Assembly: GCA_964019135.1 (NCBI GenBank)
Contig: OZ025249.1
Span: 14,409,088-14,473,087, forward strand
Length of the DNA stretch: 64,000 nucleotides
Origin: Arenicola marina
Lineage: Eukaryota; Annelida; Polychaeta; Arenicolidae
Reading direction: 5' to 3'
In this document: positions 47,451-58,799 of the stretch, one piece after another
Layout: each line of letters begins with the position of its first letter
Numbering within the stretch: the first letter of the stretch is position 1
Notes under the pieces: generated by a model
Seen by the model: the letters and a program-made list of their open reading frames with translations, nothing else
Told to the model about the DNA's origin: nothing
Database searches by the model: none
Position numbers and translations under genes: made by a program

Positions 47451-47725
47451 CCTTTCCCCTAGGGTTTCGTAGCCACCCTCCATGTTCCCCTGGCGGATAA
47501 ATTCACTTGGTACCCCGGCCGGTTCGCTAGGTGGCGCTGTGGGTCGCCTTGTCTCCTCAGCTGACGGGATCTCCACCGACGTTGATCGTTGTTTGTTTGG
47601 AGACGGGTTGAAGACCCCGTGACACCCGTGGTGCCTGACGACGGCCACGACCAGCGCCGTGCCCAAGATCACCATGACGACCACAGCACAGCCCAGCAAG
47701 GCAAAGGGAAGGACTGTGGTATCTT
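47451..47725 (-). CDS. Gene B transmembrane/cytoplasmic cassette 1
   Basis: This has exactly the length (275 bases) and phases (1 to 0) of gene A exon 8. It encodes DTTVLPFALLGCAVVVMVI, then LGTALVVAVVRHHGC, a Pro/Ser/Thr-rich tail and GGYETLGER. The donor GTTCGT after AGG is weak. Read-through adds 19 codons ending in Tyr-Tyr-Glu, as in gene A. Flanking DNA (47.0-48.26 kb) is collinear with 0.66-1.75 kb, so the whole segment was copied. Confidence 0.6.
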
Positions 47726-48270
47726 CTGAATAACGTGAAAGGTATAGACAGTAGTAACGGTACTTATGTCATGACGGATACAACAAATATGAATATCGAT
47801 AGCAAATCAATATCGATGGCTATGGAGGGAAAAGGTACACGTGTTCAATCAAAGGGATCTATTTTAGTTAAGAGAAGCTTGCCAAACGGTACGCGCGGTT
47901 ATACCTTATTTGTTATCATTTACAACAATATATCATAATTAAGGAACGAAACATTATCTATCGTTCATTCAAAGTACTGAGACGTAAGGGCGTTGTCACC
48001 GGGGACGAATCTACAACAGCTAATTGGTGCACAAAGAAATGTGAGGCATTTTTGTATGCTGATAGTTCGCTATTGATCGCTCAAGGTAAACACAACGATA
48101 CCACGGCCACAACTCGCGATTATGATAAATTATCAAGATTATCTCAGTGGCGAGTTACTGTTAATTCTCGTATGTTTCTACATTGAATTTTGAAGACAGT
48201 GATAAGAATTGGCGTTACACCCCAAATGTTGTCTTTATGCGTCTATTTACATTTCGGCATTGCGTTTCGA

Positions 48271-49125
48271 CCACTGACGTCATGTATAGCCACAGCTAAT
48301 GATATTGGGGCGAAACGGCGGGGTGAGGATAGCCGGCGTATAGCCAAACATAGGTAAGGAATGTAGCCAAACAAGCACCGCTTGTGGGTAAGAGCTGGAC
48401 CATGAAAATCAGTGTGTAGTCTGAATAGGACAATGCCCGACCACTGACGTCATCTATAGCCACAGCTAATGATATTGGGGCGAAACGGCGGGGTGAGGAT
48501 AGCCGGCGTATAGCCAAACATAGGTAAGGAATGTAGCCAAACAAGCACCACTTGTGGGTAAGAGCTGGACCATGAAAATCAGTGTGTAGCCTAGGCAGGA
48601 CAATGCCCGACCACTGACGTCATGTATAGCCACAGCTAATGATATTGGGGCGAAACGGCGGGGGGAGGATAGCCGGCGTATATCCAAACAAAGGTAAGGA
48701 ATGTAGCCAAACAAGCACCGCTTGTGGGTAAGAGCTGGACCATGAAAATCAGTGTGTAGCCTGGGCAGGACAATGCCCGACCACTGACGTCATGCATAGC
48801 CACAGCTAATGATATTGGGGCTAAACGACAGGGGGAGGATAGCCGGCGTATAGCCAAACAAAGGTAAGGAATGTAGCCAAACAAGCACCGCTTGTGGGTA
48901 AAAGCTGGACCATGAAAATCAGTGTTTAGCCTGAGCAGGACAATGCCCGACCACTGACGTCATGTATAGCCACAGCTAATGATATTGGGGCGAAACGGCG
49001 GGGGATGATAGCCGGAGGTAATGAATGTAGCCAAACAAGCACCGCTTGTGGGTAAAAGCTGGACCATGAAAATCAGTGTGTAGCCTGAGCAGGACAATGC
49101 CCGACCACTGACGTCATGTAAAGCC
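48271..49125. repeat. 170-bp satellite, five units, one CRE-like site per unit
   Basis: CCACTGACGTCAT recurs at 48271, 48441, 48611, 48781 and 48951 (170 apart) and at 49105 after a shortened unit. Each has the palindrome TGACGTCA. It sits in the gene B interval where gene A has its FN3 exon. Confidence 0.9.
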
Positions 49126-49209
49126 CAGTGAACGATACTATGTGCTAAAAGTAAACTGCGTAGCCCCGACAAAGGAATGCCGGATCACGGACCGCATGGG
49201 CCGCCACCG

Positions 49210-52200
49210 CAAGGAAACAAAGATACACAAGAGATATTCGACTATAGGTCGAGGACGAAAATCCATAAGTACATTTGGAAGCTGTATTAATGGCGACGTT
49301 ACGAGTCGCTATGACGTAAGCTATGACGTTGACGCACACTTAGCCCCCTCACCATAAGGTGTCTCTGAAGACGGCGCGTTTAAGTGAACATGAAATTTTG
49401 TTCTCAAGAGCGATTGCTTGACTCATTATGAATGGCGCTACGAATTTTACATTTTATCTAATTATACGTCATCGTGACGTGACATGACGTCATTTGACGT
49501 TCGCGAAAATGCTCAAGATGGCTTCTATTTGTTTAATATACCTACTTATCAAATCGGGTTATGACAGCTATTGCCAAAGTGGCTGAAAATAAAGCAAACC
49601 CAACATTTCGTAGGAGCACGTTAGCTATGACATCATTTTTGACGCACACTTATCCCCTGCGCCAAAAAAGTTACACAAGGCACAAACTGTCCTTGAACAG
49701 GACCTGCAACGTCAAGCGACCCGAAAGTCGCCATACCTTAGAATAGCTGAGTAATAGCTTACGTGAGATGTGTGACGTCATGACGTCATAGTGACGTTAT
49801 GACGTGACGCACGACAACGTCCAAGTGGCAATACGCCAAGGTTTACTGCCACAACTTATTCGATTAAAGAGCGATATTATATTATAAATTATAGGCGATA
49901 GAAAGGATAGTCCTTCAGCTATGGCTTGACGAAATGGCCAAAAGTTGCATTAGTTCATCATTGCGGAGACACGGAGACCTAGGACAAGAACCAAGAACAC
50001 TGCAGGCGAAGTGATATAGCAACTCATTTGTTTCTTTTACTAGGTTTCTGCCGATCAATGGTCCCTACCATTTGGCCTAAAGATCACAGCTCTGGCATGT
50101 TTTTCTTCATTTTGACGTTGTTTTAAAGATGGACACAATCTCCATTCACTCATCATTTGTGGCCTTCAAAGGTGTAGTCCCACTTTGAAGCCCTCTAGCG
50201 CCATAACTGAGCAACATCCGCCTGATTGAAGCATTAGGGGATCTGTAGATGCTTATTGGCAACTAGTTGGCGAAAAGAATGCAATTTTAGCATTTTTATC
50301 TGATTGTTGACGATTTTACTTTTAATGGCAAGAATCTGTATGTTTATCATTAGGCCAGTGGCTTCGTTGCCATGGAAACAAAACGTAATGCAGAAATCGC
50401 CGTGTTTTTTCTTATAACTTGCTTTAAGGTGATATTACATCACTGTGTGGCGAAGGAGACTGAAATAGCTTGAGCGGAAGTAGGTCATATTGGATCAAGT
50501 TCATTTTTCCCCATAGGATCCCATGTTAAACGATTTCGACTATATACCAAAAATTAACCTGGCTATGGAACCATGTTGACAGATTATGACTCAGCTTAGT
50601 ATTATCCATCCACAGCTGCAAGCATTGAGTGATGGCTTGAATAGGACACCCGTGGGAGCCTCTGCTAACACCAAAAAGCCGTATCTTTCACCATTGGCCA
50701 AATTTCACAAAAATCCTGTGACGTCACTATTTGCTCCAATCGCATGCGATAAGCACTGGGACTACTATGTATCATGTTTAACTAAGAAAAAAATGCCGGT
50801 GTTGCTTGATGGAGGCACTTTTGAAATACACGACAAAACATTTTTCCCAGCATAAAGATACAGCGCTTTAACATGGGAAGTCCCATAGAGAACTGCCGTC
50901 GGCCCTGGAACCGGAAGTAAGATAAGAACATATTGTTTTTAGTTTGCAGCTATACGAGGAACTATATTTCCTACAATATGATGCTATTCACTCATTTTTG
51001 GGATTTTTGTCTGATTTTTGACAATTTGTTTTAAGTACCAAAAGTGACGTCATCGTGACGTCACGTGACACATCAGAGAACTCTAAGATTCGACACAACT
51101 CATCTCAATTCATATTTCTATGACATATTAGAACATCATAGCGATAGCTTGATGACAAATGCGCCCAAAAGCGAGAAAACTGACAGAGGTCATTTAGTGC
51201 GTTTTCCGCAAAACTTACGACCTCATTTTACTCAAAAATGAGCATTACGCATCAAAAGTGAACAATACCCAAAAATTGCGCCTTGAATGCCAGCACATCT
51301 TGAAACTGACCAGAGATCTCTAGCGTCAATATTAACGGAGATATAAGCGTTTTTATTTATTTTTTCCAAAAATCGCTGTGACCTTGACCTTTGTTCTTTT
51401 AACCTGGGTGACGAGTATGGTGTAGCCCTATAGCCTAGCTATTAGATACTAAAGACTGCAAACCGATGTATGCAGCCGTAAGGTCACAAGACGACTTCCC
51501 GTTTTTTAGTGAAACAGATATACAAACGAACAAACAAGAGATATTCGACCATAGGTCGAGGACGAAAATACATAAGTACATTTGGAAGCTGTATTAATGG
51601 CGACGTTACGAGTCGTCAGGGCCAATTTCGGCTAAAGGGTCTTATCGGGGCAATTTGGGCTAAATGCTGCATTCGACAGGCAGTGTGGCACTGTAGGCGG
51701 AGATTAATTGGACATCCAGTTTGAAGCCAAGGCGCTTCTCTTGAAACAATATTAACGGTACTTTCGTATCTTTAATTTGTTATGTCTTCGTGACTTCACG
51801 AACTTCATTTGACGATCATGACAATATTCGCGATGGCTTCTATTTTGTTAATTATACCTACTTACAAAATCATGAGTGAACTCATGAACTTGTGGCTGAT
51901 GGTAGCTATTGCCAAATTAGCTGAACATCGAGCAGGCCCAAACCTTCGTAGGAGCACGTAAGCTATGACGTTGACGCACACTTAGCCCCCTCGCCATAGG
52001 TCTCTGAAGACGACGTGTTTAAGTGAACATGAAATGTTGTTCTCAAGAGCGATTGCTCGACTCATTATAAATGGCGCTACGAATTTTACTTTTTATCTAA
52101 TAATACGCCATCGTGACGTAACATGACAATTTTTGACGCAACATTTCGTAGGAGCACGTTAGCTATGACGTCATTTTTAACGCATACTTATCCCCTGCGC

Positions 52201-54475
52201 CAAAAAAGTTACACCCGGCACAAACTGTCCCTGAACACGACCTGCAACGTCAAGCGACCCGAAAGCCGCCATACTTTATAATAGCTGAGTAATAGCCTAC
52301 GTAAGATGTGTGACGTTATGACGTCATAGTGACGTTATGACGTGACGCACGAAAACGTCCAAGTGGCAATACGCCATGGTTTACTGCCAAAACTTATTCG
52401 ATTAAAGAGCTAGGCGATAGAAAGAATAGTCCTTCAGCTATGGCTTGACGAAATGGCCAAAAGTTGCATTAGTTCATCATTGCGGAGACACGGAGACCAA
52501 GGACAAGAACACTGCAGGCGAAGTGATATAGCAACTCATTTGTTTCTTTTACTAGGTTTCTGCCGATCAATGGTCCCTACCATTTGGCCTAAAGAGCACA
52601 GCTCTGGCATGTTTTTCTTAATTTTGACGTTGCTTTAAAGATGGACACAATCTCCATTCACTCATCATTGGTGGCCCTCAAAGGTGTAGTCCCACTTTGA
52701 AGCGCTCTAGCGCCAAAACTGAGCAACATCCTGATTAAGTGATCTGTAGGTGCTTATTGGCAACTAGTTGGTGAAAAGAATGCAATTTTAGCATTTTTAT
52801 CTGATTTTTGACGATTTTTCTTTCAATGGCAAGAATCTGTATGGTTATCATTAGGCCAGTGGCTTCGTTGCCATGGAAACAAAAAGTAATATAGAGATCG
52901 CCGTGTTTTTCTTATAACTTGCTTTAAGGTGATATTACCTCACTGTGTGGCGAAGGAGAAATAGCTTGAGCGGAAGTAGGTCATATTCGATCAAGTTTAT
53001 TTTTCCCCATAGGATCCCATGTTAAACGATTTGGACTATATACCGAAAAGTAATGTGGCTATGGAACCATGTTGACAGATTATGACTCAGCTTAGTATTA
53101 TCCATCCACAGGTGCAAGCATTGAGCGCTGGCTTGAATAGGACACCCGTGGGAGCCTCTGCTAACACCAAAAAGCCGTATGTCCCGAGAACTTCTCAAGA
53201 CGGACATTTCCTTCCTTACAGGCCATGGTATTAACATTGACCCATCCTCAGGCCCCGATCGGAAATCCCTCTGCGAAGTATTATTATTCGGCTGCTCTAA
53301 TATTTCCTTCGACCTAAACAACGTATTATTCAGCGCGGTTCATAAATATATCGAACGTACTGGTAGGTTTGCTATGACCGAATGATTTTACTAAATTGCT
53401 TTTGTTATGAATTTGTTACGTCATGTCGCGCTTCTTTATCGATACTTTGTATATATTATACCGACACAATATGTTTGTAAACAATTATTCAAATATCACC
53501 ACGACCAATGCATGAACGTTTGAGGTACGCATTTACATGTGAATTCGATGTTGCAAACCTCAGAAAATAAATTATGTTTAAACCAAAAAGCCGTATCTTT
53601 CACCATTGGCCAAACTTCACAAAAATCCTGTTACGTCACTATTTGCTCCAATCGCAGGCGATAAGCACTGAGGCTACTATGTATCATGTTTAACTAAAAC
53701 AAAAATGCCGGTGTCGCTTGATGGAGGCACTTGTGAAATACACGACAAAACATTTTTCCCAGCCTAAAGATACAGCGCTTTAACATGGGAAGTCCTATAG
53801 TAAACTGCCGTCTTCCCTGGAACCGGAAGTAAGACAAGAACATATTGTTTTTAGTTTAGAGCTATACGAGGAACTACTTTTCCTACAATATGATGCTACT
53901 CACTCATTTTTGGGATTTGTTTCTGATTTTTGACGATTTTTTTTAAGTACCAAAAGTGACGTCATCGTGACGTCACGTGACGCATCAGCGAATTCTAAGA
54001 TTCAACACAACTCATCTCAATTTATATTTCTATGGCATATTAGAACATCATAGCGATAGCTTGATGGCAAATGTGCCCAAAAGCGAGAAAACTGACAGAG
54101 GTCATTTAGTGCGTTTTCCGCAAAACTTATGACCTTATGACCTCATGACGAAAATGAGTATTAGCCATCAAAAAGTGAACAATACCTGAAAATTGCGCCT
54201 CGAATGCTAGCACATTTTGAAACTGATCAGAGATCTCTAGGGTCAATATTAACGGAGATATATAAGCGTTTTTAATGATTTTTTCAAAAAAATCGCTGTG
54301 ACCTTGACCTTTGACCTTTTGATGTGCGCAACCAATATGTTGTAGCCCTACTGCGTAGCTATTAGGCATTAAAGACTGCGAACCGATGCATGTAGATGTT
54401 AGGCCGTAAGAAGACTTCCTGTTTTTGCGTGAAACAGACATACAAACGGACAAACAAACACGACCAACTGACATT
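49210..54475. repeat. Two copies of a 2.3-2.9 kb CRE-rich element in tandem
   Basis: Copy 1 runs from about 49210 to 51537 and copy 2 from about 51538 to 54475. Shared landmarks are GAGATATTCG (49231, 51538), GCAACATTTCG-like (49600, 52140), GCTATGGCTTGACG (49920, 52440) and GATTATGACTCAGC (50583, 53083). Both end with CTGTGACCTTGACCTTTG followed by a run of ACAAACGGACAAAC type. Many TGACGTCA sites are present. No transposase ORF is recognisable, so I call it a non-autonomous element or satellite-like duplication. Confidence 0.75.
53181..53581 (+). mobile_element. 5'-truncated LINE insertion with 15-bp target duplication
   Basis: ACCAAAAAGCCGTAT occurs at 53166-53180 and again at 53582-53596. 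The 401 bases between are absent from the sister copy near 50690. The insert encodes a LINE C-terminal end (SRELLKTDISFLTGHGINID, then LCEVLLFGCS and AVHKYIERTGRF) and then a non-coding 3' tail. Confidence 0.85.
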
Positions 54476-55060
54476 TGACGAAAATTGAAAATTTTCGTCA
54501 TAACAAACACGACCAACTGACATATGACGAAAATTGATAATTTTAGTCATAACAAACAAACACGACCAACTGACAAAATAAGAAAACGTAAACATAATTA
54601 CAGGAAAACGCAGGCAGAAACAAGAAACGAAGAAACCGAGCGGGGGACAAGCGACATAGTGCGAAACATGTATTCCCAGTAGACAGCCGTAGGCGAGATA
54701 TCATCACTAGCAGGCCGGAGACGGCAAAGCGGTGCCGCATGCGAGAGCCACTGAATAAGTACCAAGGGAGCCTGACGCAGGCGCCTGACGCTGGGCGGCA
54801 CTGGCTGTCAAAGCCGGCGCGGACTCTCAAAGCCGCGCCTCACACCTCTTGGTGAGTCACAGTCCCAGCGGTCAGGCCGAGCCCGCCCGTTGGGCGTGGC
54901 AGCCCGGCGCCCCGAGGCGAGAAAACGGGGACACGGCTAGCGCCGCAGGACGCGTGGCAAAGATATGTAAAGTAGGAGGGTGTGACTGTGACCGGATACT
55001 GGATCATAGGGATTGAACAAAAGCTGAAATTCGCGAAAGGACTCCGCTATCAAATCAAAA
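54476..55060. repeat. Palindromic repeats and GC-rich stretch
   Basis: TGACGAAAATT-GAA-AATTTTCGTCA (11-bp arms) lies at 54476-54500, with a slightly imperfect second copy at 54525-54548. The GC-rich stretch at 54.6-55.0 kb has no recognisable coding content. Confidence 0.55.
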
Positions 55061-56199
55061 TTGATCTTTGATAGATATAATAACTAGGCTCGGAGTGAGC
55101 CTTAACAGTTTTCAACAAAATTTAAGTCGTTGTAAGAAATTGCGAATAATTTGAAACAGTAGGAAAAAAACCCAGTATAGACACGTCCGACCTGTTCGAC
55201 TGCGGAGTCAGAAAAGGACGTTGAACACTCGTGAGTTTTAGACTTTGGTGTCTCTCTGGGGATCGGTACCCGCTCCGTTTCAACAGAATTATCCCCCGGC
55301 ATATAGCCGGAGGACACATTATAAATCGCGGACACGCCTCTATAAATAAACTTGCAGCTAGCCACAAGTTCATTTTTATATTCAGTTTTGACCAATTGCC
55401 ACTGTTATTAAACAAGTATAATTAATTTATATTGATTCCAATAGATATGTATTTTTATTCTTTGTTTCTTTCCCAATGACATAAATTTGAACGATTAATT
55501 AACCCGACTGTGATACTGGTAAATCTTGCCCTTACAATGTTATCAAGGGTATCACGCTGTGTATTTTAACCCATTACATTCCCGTAAGAATAGTTACCTC
55601 AAATAATAACGATACGAGTCACGTTTTAACAAAGACAAATATAATTTAAAATTAAATGAGATACTGGTGTTCTTAGCTGGTTTTGTGTCTATGCGTGCTA
55701 AATTTGGCCAAAGGAAAGAAATTTATAGGTATCCAACACTACATCAGGCTCCAAAGTCCGCACCAGCGACACTGTGTAATCTGAGATACATCTGAACCAG
55801 CAAACATAGTTTCATAACCTTCAGGAGAGGTGTCACAGATCTATATATAACCAAATCATGCTGTATTTATAAGTAAATATTAGTACAAAGCTTCAAAGCC
55901 TTATGGATCTATTTCAAGCGCAAGAATTATTTTACTACTTTGCACATCAACACATGTGGAGAGGAGGGGAATCTTTCTGCAACACCTATTGGCGGGATGT
56001 CTTAAGGCGTTATTGGACACATCTGTCAAGTCAATAGTCTGATCTGTCATAGCCCTCCGGAGTAACACCTAAACTTGCACAGAGGCTAATTCATCCTGCA
56101 CATTCGATTGACCGCTGGAAACAAAACGAACGTACACTGTGAAATAAAGCAATGGCCATATGTTCATCATTGTAGGGGGATCGCCGCAGCCATACGTAC
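55061..56199. other. Intron of gene B
   Basis: I looked for an FN3 exon here and in 47.95-48.27 kb and found none. Nothing else recognised. Confidence 0.45.
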
Positions 56200-56352
56200 C
56201 TATCCAGACGCCGCAGTTGCTTCCCGTGTACCACTCCTGACACCCGCCGGGACACGACCCGTCACTGGGTGAACAGCTGTAGGGGTCGCCGGTCCCACAA
56301 CGTCCACTGCAGCTCTCGGCACAGTTCAGGCCGTACGTCCCGATGTCACACG
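56200..56352 (-). CDS. Gene B exon 6': EGF-like module
   Basis: This is a 153-base phase 1-1 exon with acceptor ACGTTCCAG and donor GTACGT. It encodes CDIGTYGLNCAESCSGRC, then YSCSPSDGSCPGGCQEW and YTGSNCGVWIG. All cysteines of the gene A copy are kept. Its phase-1 end can join directly to either transmembrane cassette (47725 or, through the stalk exon, 43221), since no FN3 exon is found between. Confidence 0.7.
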
Positions 56353-56766
56353 CTGGAACGTGACCCCAATATAGAGAAAGGCTACAATTTGGGAAGTTAT
56401 TGGGGTATACGTGTATATGTATAGATATATTTTGTACAGTTTTTTAGACATACGGTCTGATCTTGCTAACTCTATAAGAAATGTAGGCGTTATTATGGAA
56501 AAATGCCAATATGGTAACGGTGCCCGAGTTGTTACGAGGCAGAAAACCAGAAAGCCACTTTCCCACCAACCAGTCATACACAAAAAGGGTTTGGAACATG
56601 TCCGTTTATTACTAGTACACTATATACTTGTATTTACGTACTAATACCGGAATATATCATTCCCATTGACAAAGCTGTTTACCATTTCGGTGGAAGAATT
56701 GGTGTCGAGGAAAGTTTGTGTTACAGAGCAATATCACAATTACTTAAGTAGCGAAATGAGATTTAC

Positions 56767-56853
56767 CTTCCGTGCACTGCGGCCTCTTTACTCCAGGAGC
56801 AGAGCACGAGCGGAATCCAATGACCGGTGAACAGTCCTGACACTCACCGCAAC
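56767..56853 (-). CDS. Gene B exon 5': short Cys-rich module
   Basis: This is an 87-base phase 1-1 exon with acceptor TGTTTCGCAG and donor GTAAAT. It encodes CGECQDCSPVIGFRSCSAPG and then KRPQCTE. It is nearly identical to gene A exon 5, but one cysteine (IGCRSC in A) has become Phe (IGFRSC), which should leave an unpaired partner. The upstream intron holds a longer version of the 49-bp array. Confidence 0.65.
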
Positions 56854-57220
56854 CTGCGAAACATAAGATCAAGAGAACAGTCCTGGAGGCACTCACTGTA
56901 ACCCGTGGAACACCAGGACAAGAGAACAAGCCTGTGGACACTCATCACAACTTGTGGAACACAAGGACAAGAGAACAGCCCTGGAGATACTCACCACAAC
57001 ACGTGGAACTTAAGGACAACAGAAAAGTCCTGGGGACATTTATTATAACCTGTTGAACACAAGGACTAGACAACAGTCCCGGAGACAATAATCACAGCCT
57101 GTGAAACCAAGGACAAGAGAACAGTCCTGGAGACACTCATCAAACTTGCGGAACACAAGGACAAAAGAAAAGTCCTGGAGACACTCATCACAACCTGTTG
57201 GAACAGAACGACAAGAGAGC
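56854..57220 (-). repeat. 49-bp intronic minisatellite carrying splice-site copies (gene B)
   Basis: Same unit as at 4.37-4.53 kb (ACAACCTGTGGAACACAAGG, ACAAGAGAACAGTCCTGGAG, ACACTCATC), about seven eroded copies. The intron is 474 bases against 187 in gene A, a difference close to six units. Confidence 0.8.
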
Positions 57221-57327
57221 ATTTCTGGGAATCATAATCCGAGGAACATGTAGATCAAGTTCTTATATAATGATTTTGTATGGCGTTCGACGAAAGGGGT
57301 AACTGAGAATTAATGTAAAATACTTAC

Positions 57328-57567
57328 TGTTGCTTTCATGTCCGGTGACAACAACCTCACACAGCGTCATTACATCAGGTCTGATGCCGCCAGTCTTCTC
57401 AATGATGACGTATCTGCCGACCGGGTGTGCGTCACAGCTGATGTTGGCTGTACCTATTCAGGCGTTAGTCGTGCTGGCCTGAGGTACGGTTCCTGCGTAG
57501 TGACCACATGTGTGGGACCCGGATGGTCCTCCCGTCACAACCACATCAAAGTCGCCCAGCCACTGAC
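57328..57567 (-). pseudogene. Gene B exon 4': F-type lectin C-half with in-frame stop
   Basis: This is a paralogue of gene A exon 4 with splice sites kept (acceptor ACCTACCAG, donor GTAAGT). It reads QWLGDFDVVVTGGPSGSH, then CGHYAGTVPQASTTNA, then TGA at 57460-57458 where gene A has Trp (TGG), then IGTANISCDAHPVGRYVII and LCEVVVTGHESN. It is one codon shorter than gene A exon 4. The frame is otherwise open, so the stop may be recent, an allele, or a sequencing error. If real, gene B transcripts using this exon are truncated inside the lectin. Confidence 0.7.
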
Positions 57568-58060
57568 CTGGTAGGTATAGGGAGGAGCATTAACAATGGC
57601 AATGCAGGAAGCAATACCTACTAAATATCTAAAAGTCTATGGCCCGATTAGATAGCATATATATGAATATTTAGGCAGATATACAAAGTGAAATCAAGAT
57701 AAAACTAGTGGGGAAGATATCAGGAAACGCAATGGAACAAGCAGCACGGGTAACGTGAAGAAAAAGGCTAATATTGTCAGAGTTATCGCCAGAACTTAGG
57801 CAATAAAGAGGCCAGCGGGCAGGTAGTAGAAGCAATGGCAAAAAAGCAACTCTCGCCGCGCATGCCGATAATGGCTGCTAAACTTATTGACTAAAGATTA
57901 GAGGATATAGTGAGAACCGTAATATAGAACTGAACGACAAAAACGGATGGATAACCGTTACAAACGGAACACTTTGAGGGTGGAAACGTGCAACATGGTG
58001 AGTCAAGTGGGAATAATGAGATCTGAAAATCGAAAGAAGAATTCATTGATCTCAAATGGA
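57568..58060. other. Gene B intron 3, left edge
   Basis: Collinear with 4.80-5.25 kb of gene A (shared GTGGGGAAGATATCAGGAAA). No gene. Confidence 0.6.
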
Positions 58061-58625
58061 GAAGTCCAGGGACTTATAAATATCTAGACTACCGGATACC
58101 GATAGGTCGCTGCTTAAACAAAGGTGCTACCATTATGACATTGTCGCTCTTCATGAGACCTGGGGGCTAATAAAGGTGATCTTACCGACTTCTTGGAAGG
58201 GTATGACACTTACTCAAAAGAGTGGACCCGCCGAGCTGCGAGGGGCCAGACACCTGGCGGCATTGCTGTTTTTATAAGACGGTCGTTGTCACGCTTGGTA
58301 TCAGTTATTGAGATTGAGATTGAGACCGTAAATATGTTATATATTTATTACTCCGGAAAGGATTATTGGAGGTGGATAGATACATTATCATGATGTGTAC
58401 TTACCTTCCACCCGAGGGATCGATTTCCTATGATGACGAGCTAGGAGGGATATCTCAATCCCGCGACCCGATAAGCGCTAAAGACTGGGAGGAATACTTT
58501 GAGACTCTACTCAATATTGGACAACAGCCAGAAGCAACCTTCCAGGACAGGGTTGACTCTGAAGTCAAATTCTGTCTGTCGTCTGACGACGATATACGGT
58601 GTCCGCAAGGTTACCATGGTTAGAG
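58061..58625 (+). mobile_element. LINE endonuclease fragment
   Basis: HYDIVALHETWG (about 58130-58165), FLEGYDTYSKEWTRRAARGQ, TPGGIAVFIRRSLSRLVSV and IIMMCTYLPPEGS are the N-terminal part of an apurinic-type endonuclease. This is followed, after an internal deletion, by ISAKDWEEYFETLLNIGQQ, typical of the linker before an RT. Broken by stops. Confidence 0.75.
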
Positions 58626-58799
58626 AGATCGTCAGCTTACATCAACGCCACCAAGTTCGGGAACGTTTTGTCTAGGAATATGCCTTTACAGTTATTGCGG
58701 ATCAGCATGTCACAATGCTCATTCACATACAGGACGAGATTGTCAAGCATAGCTTGAGAAAGACAAAAATTGGGGTGATAGGTGCCACTTGAACATGTT

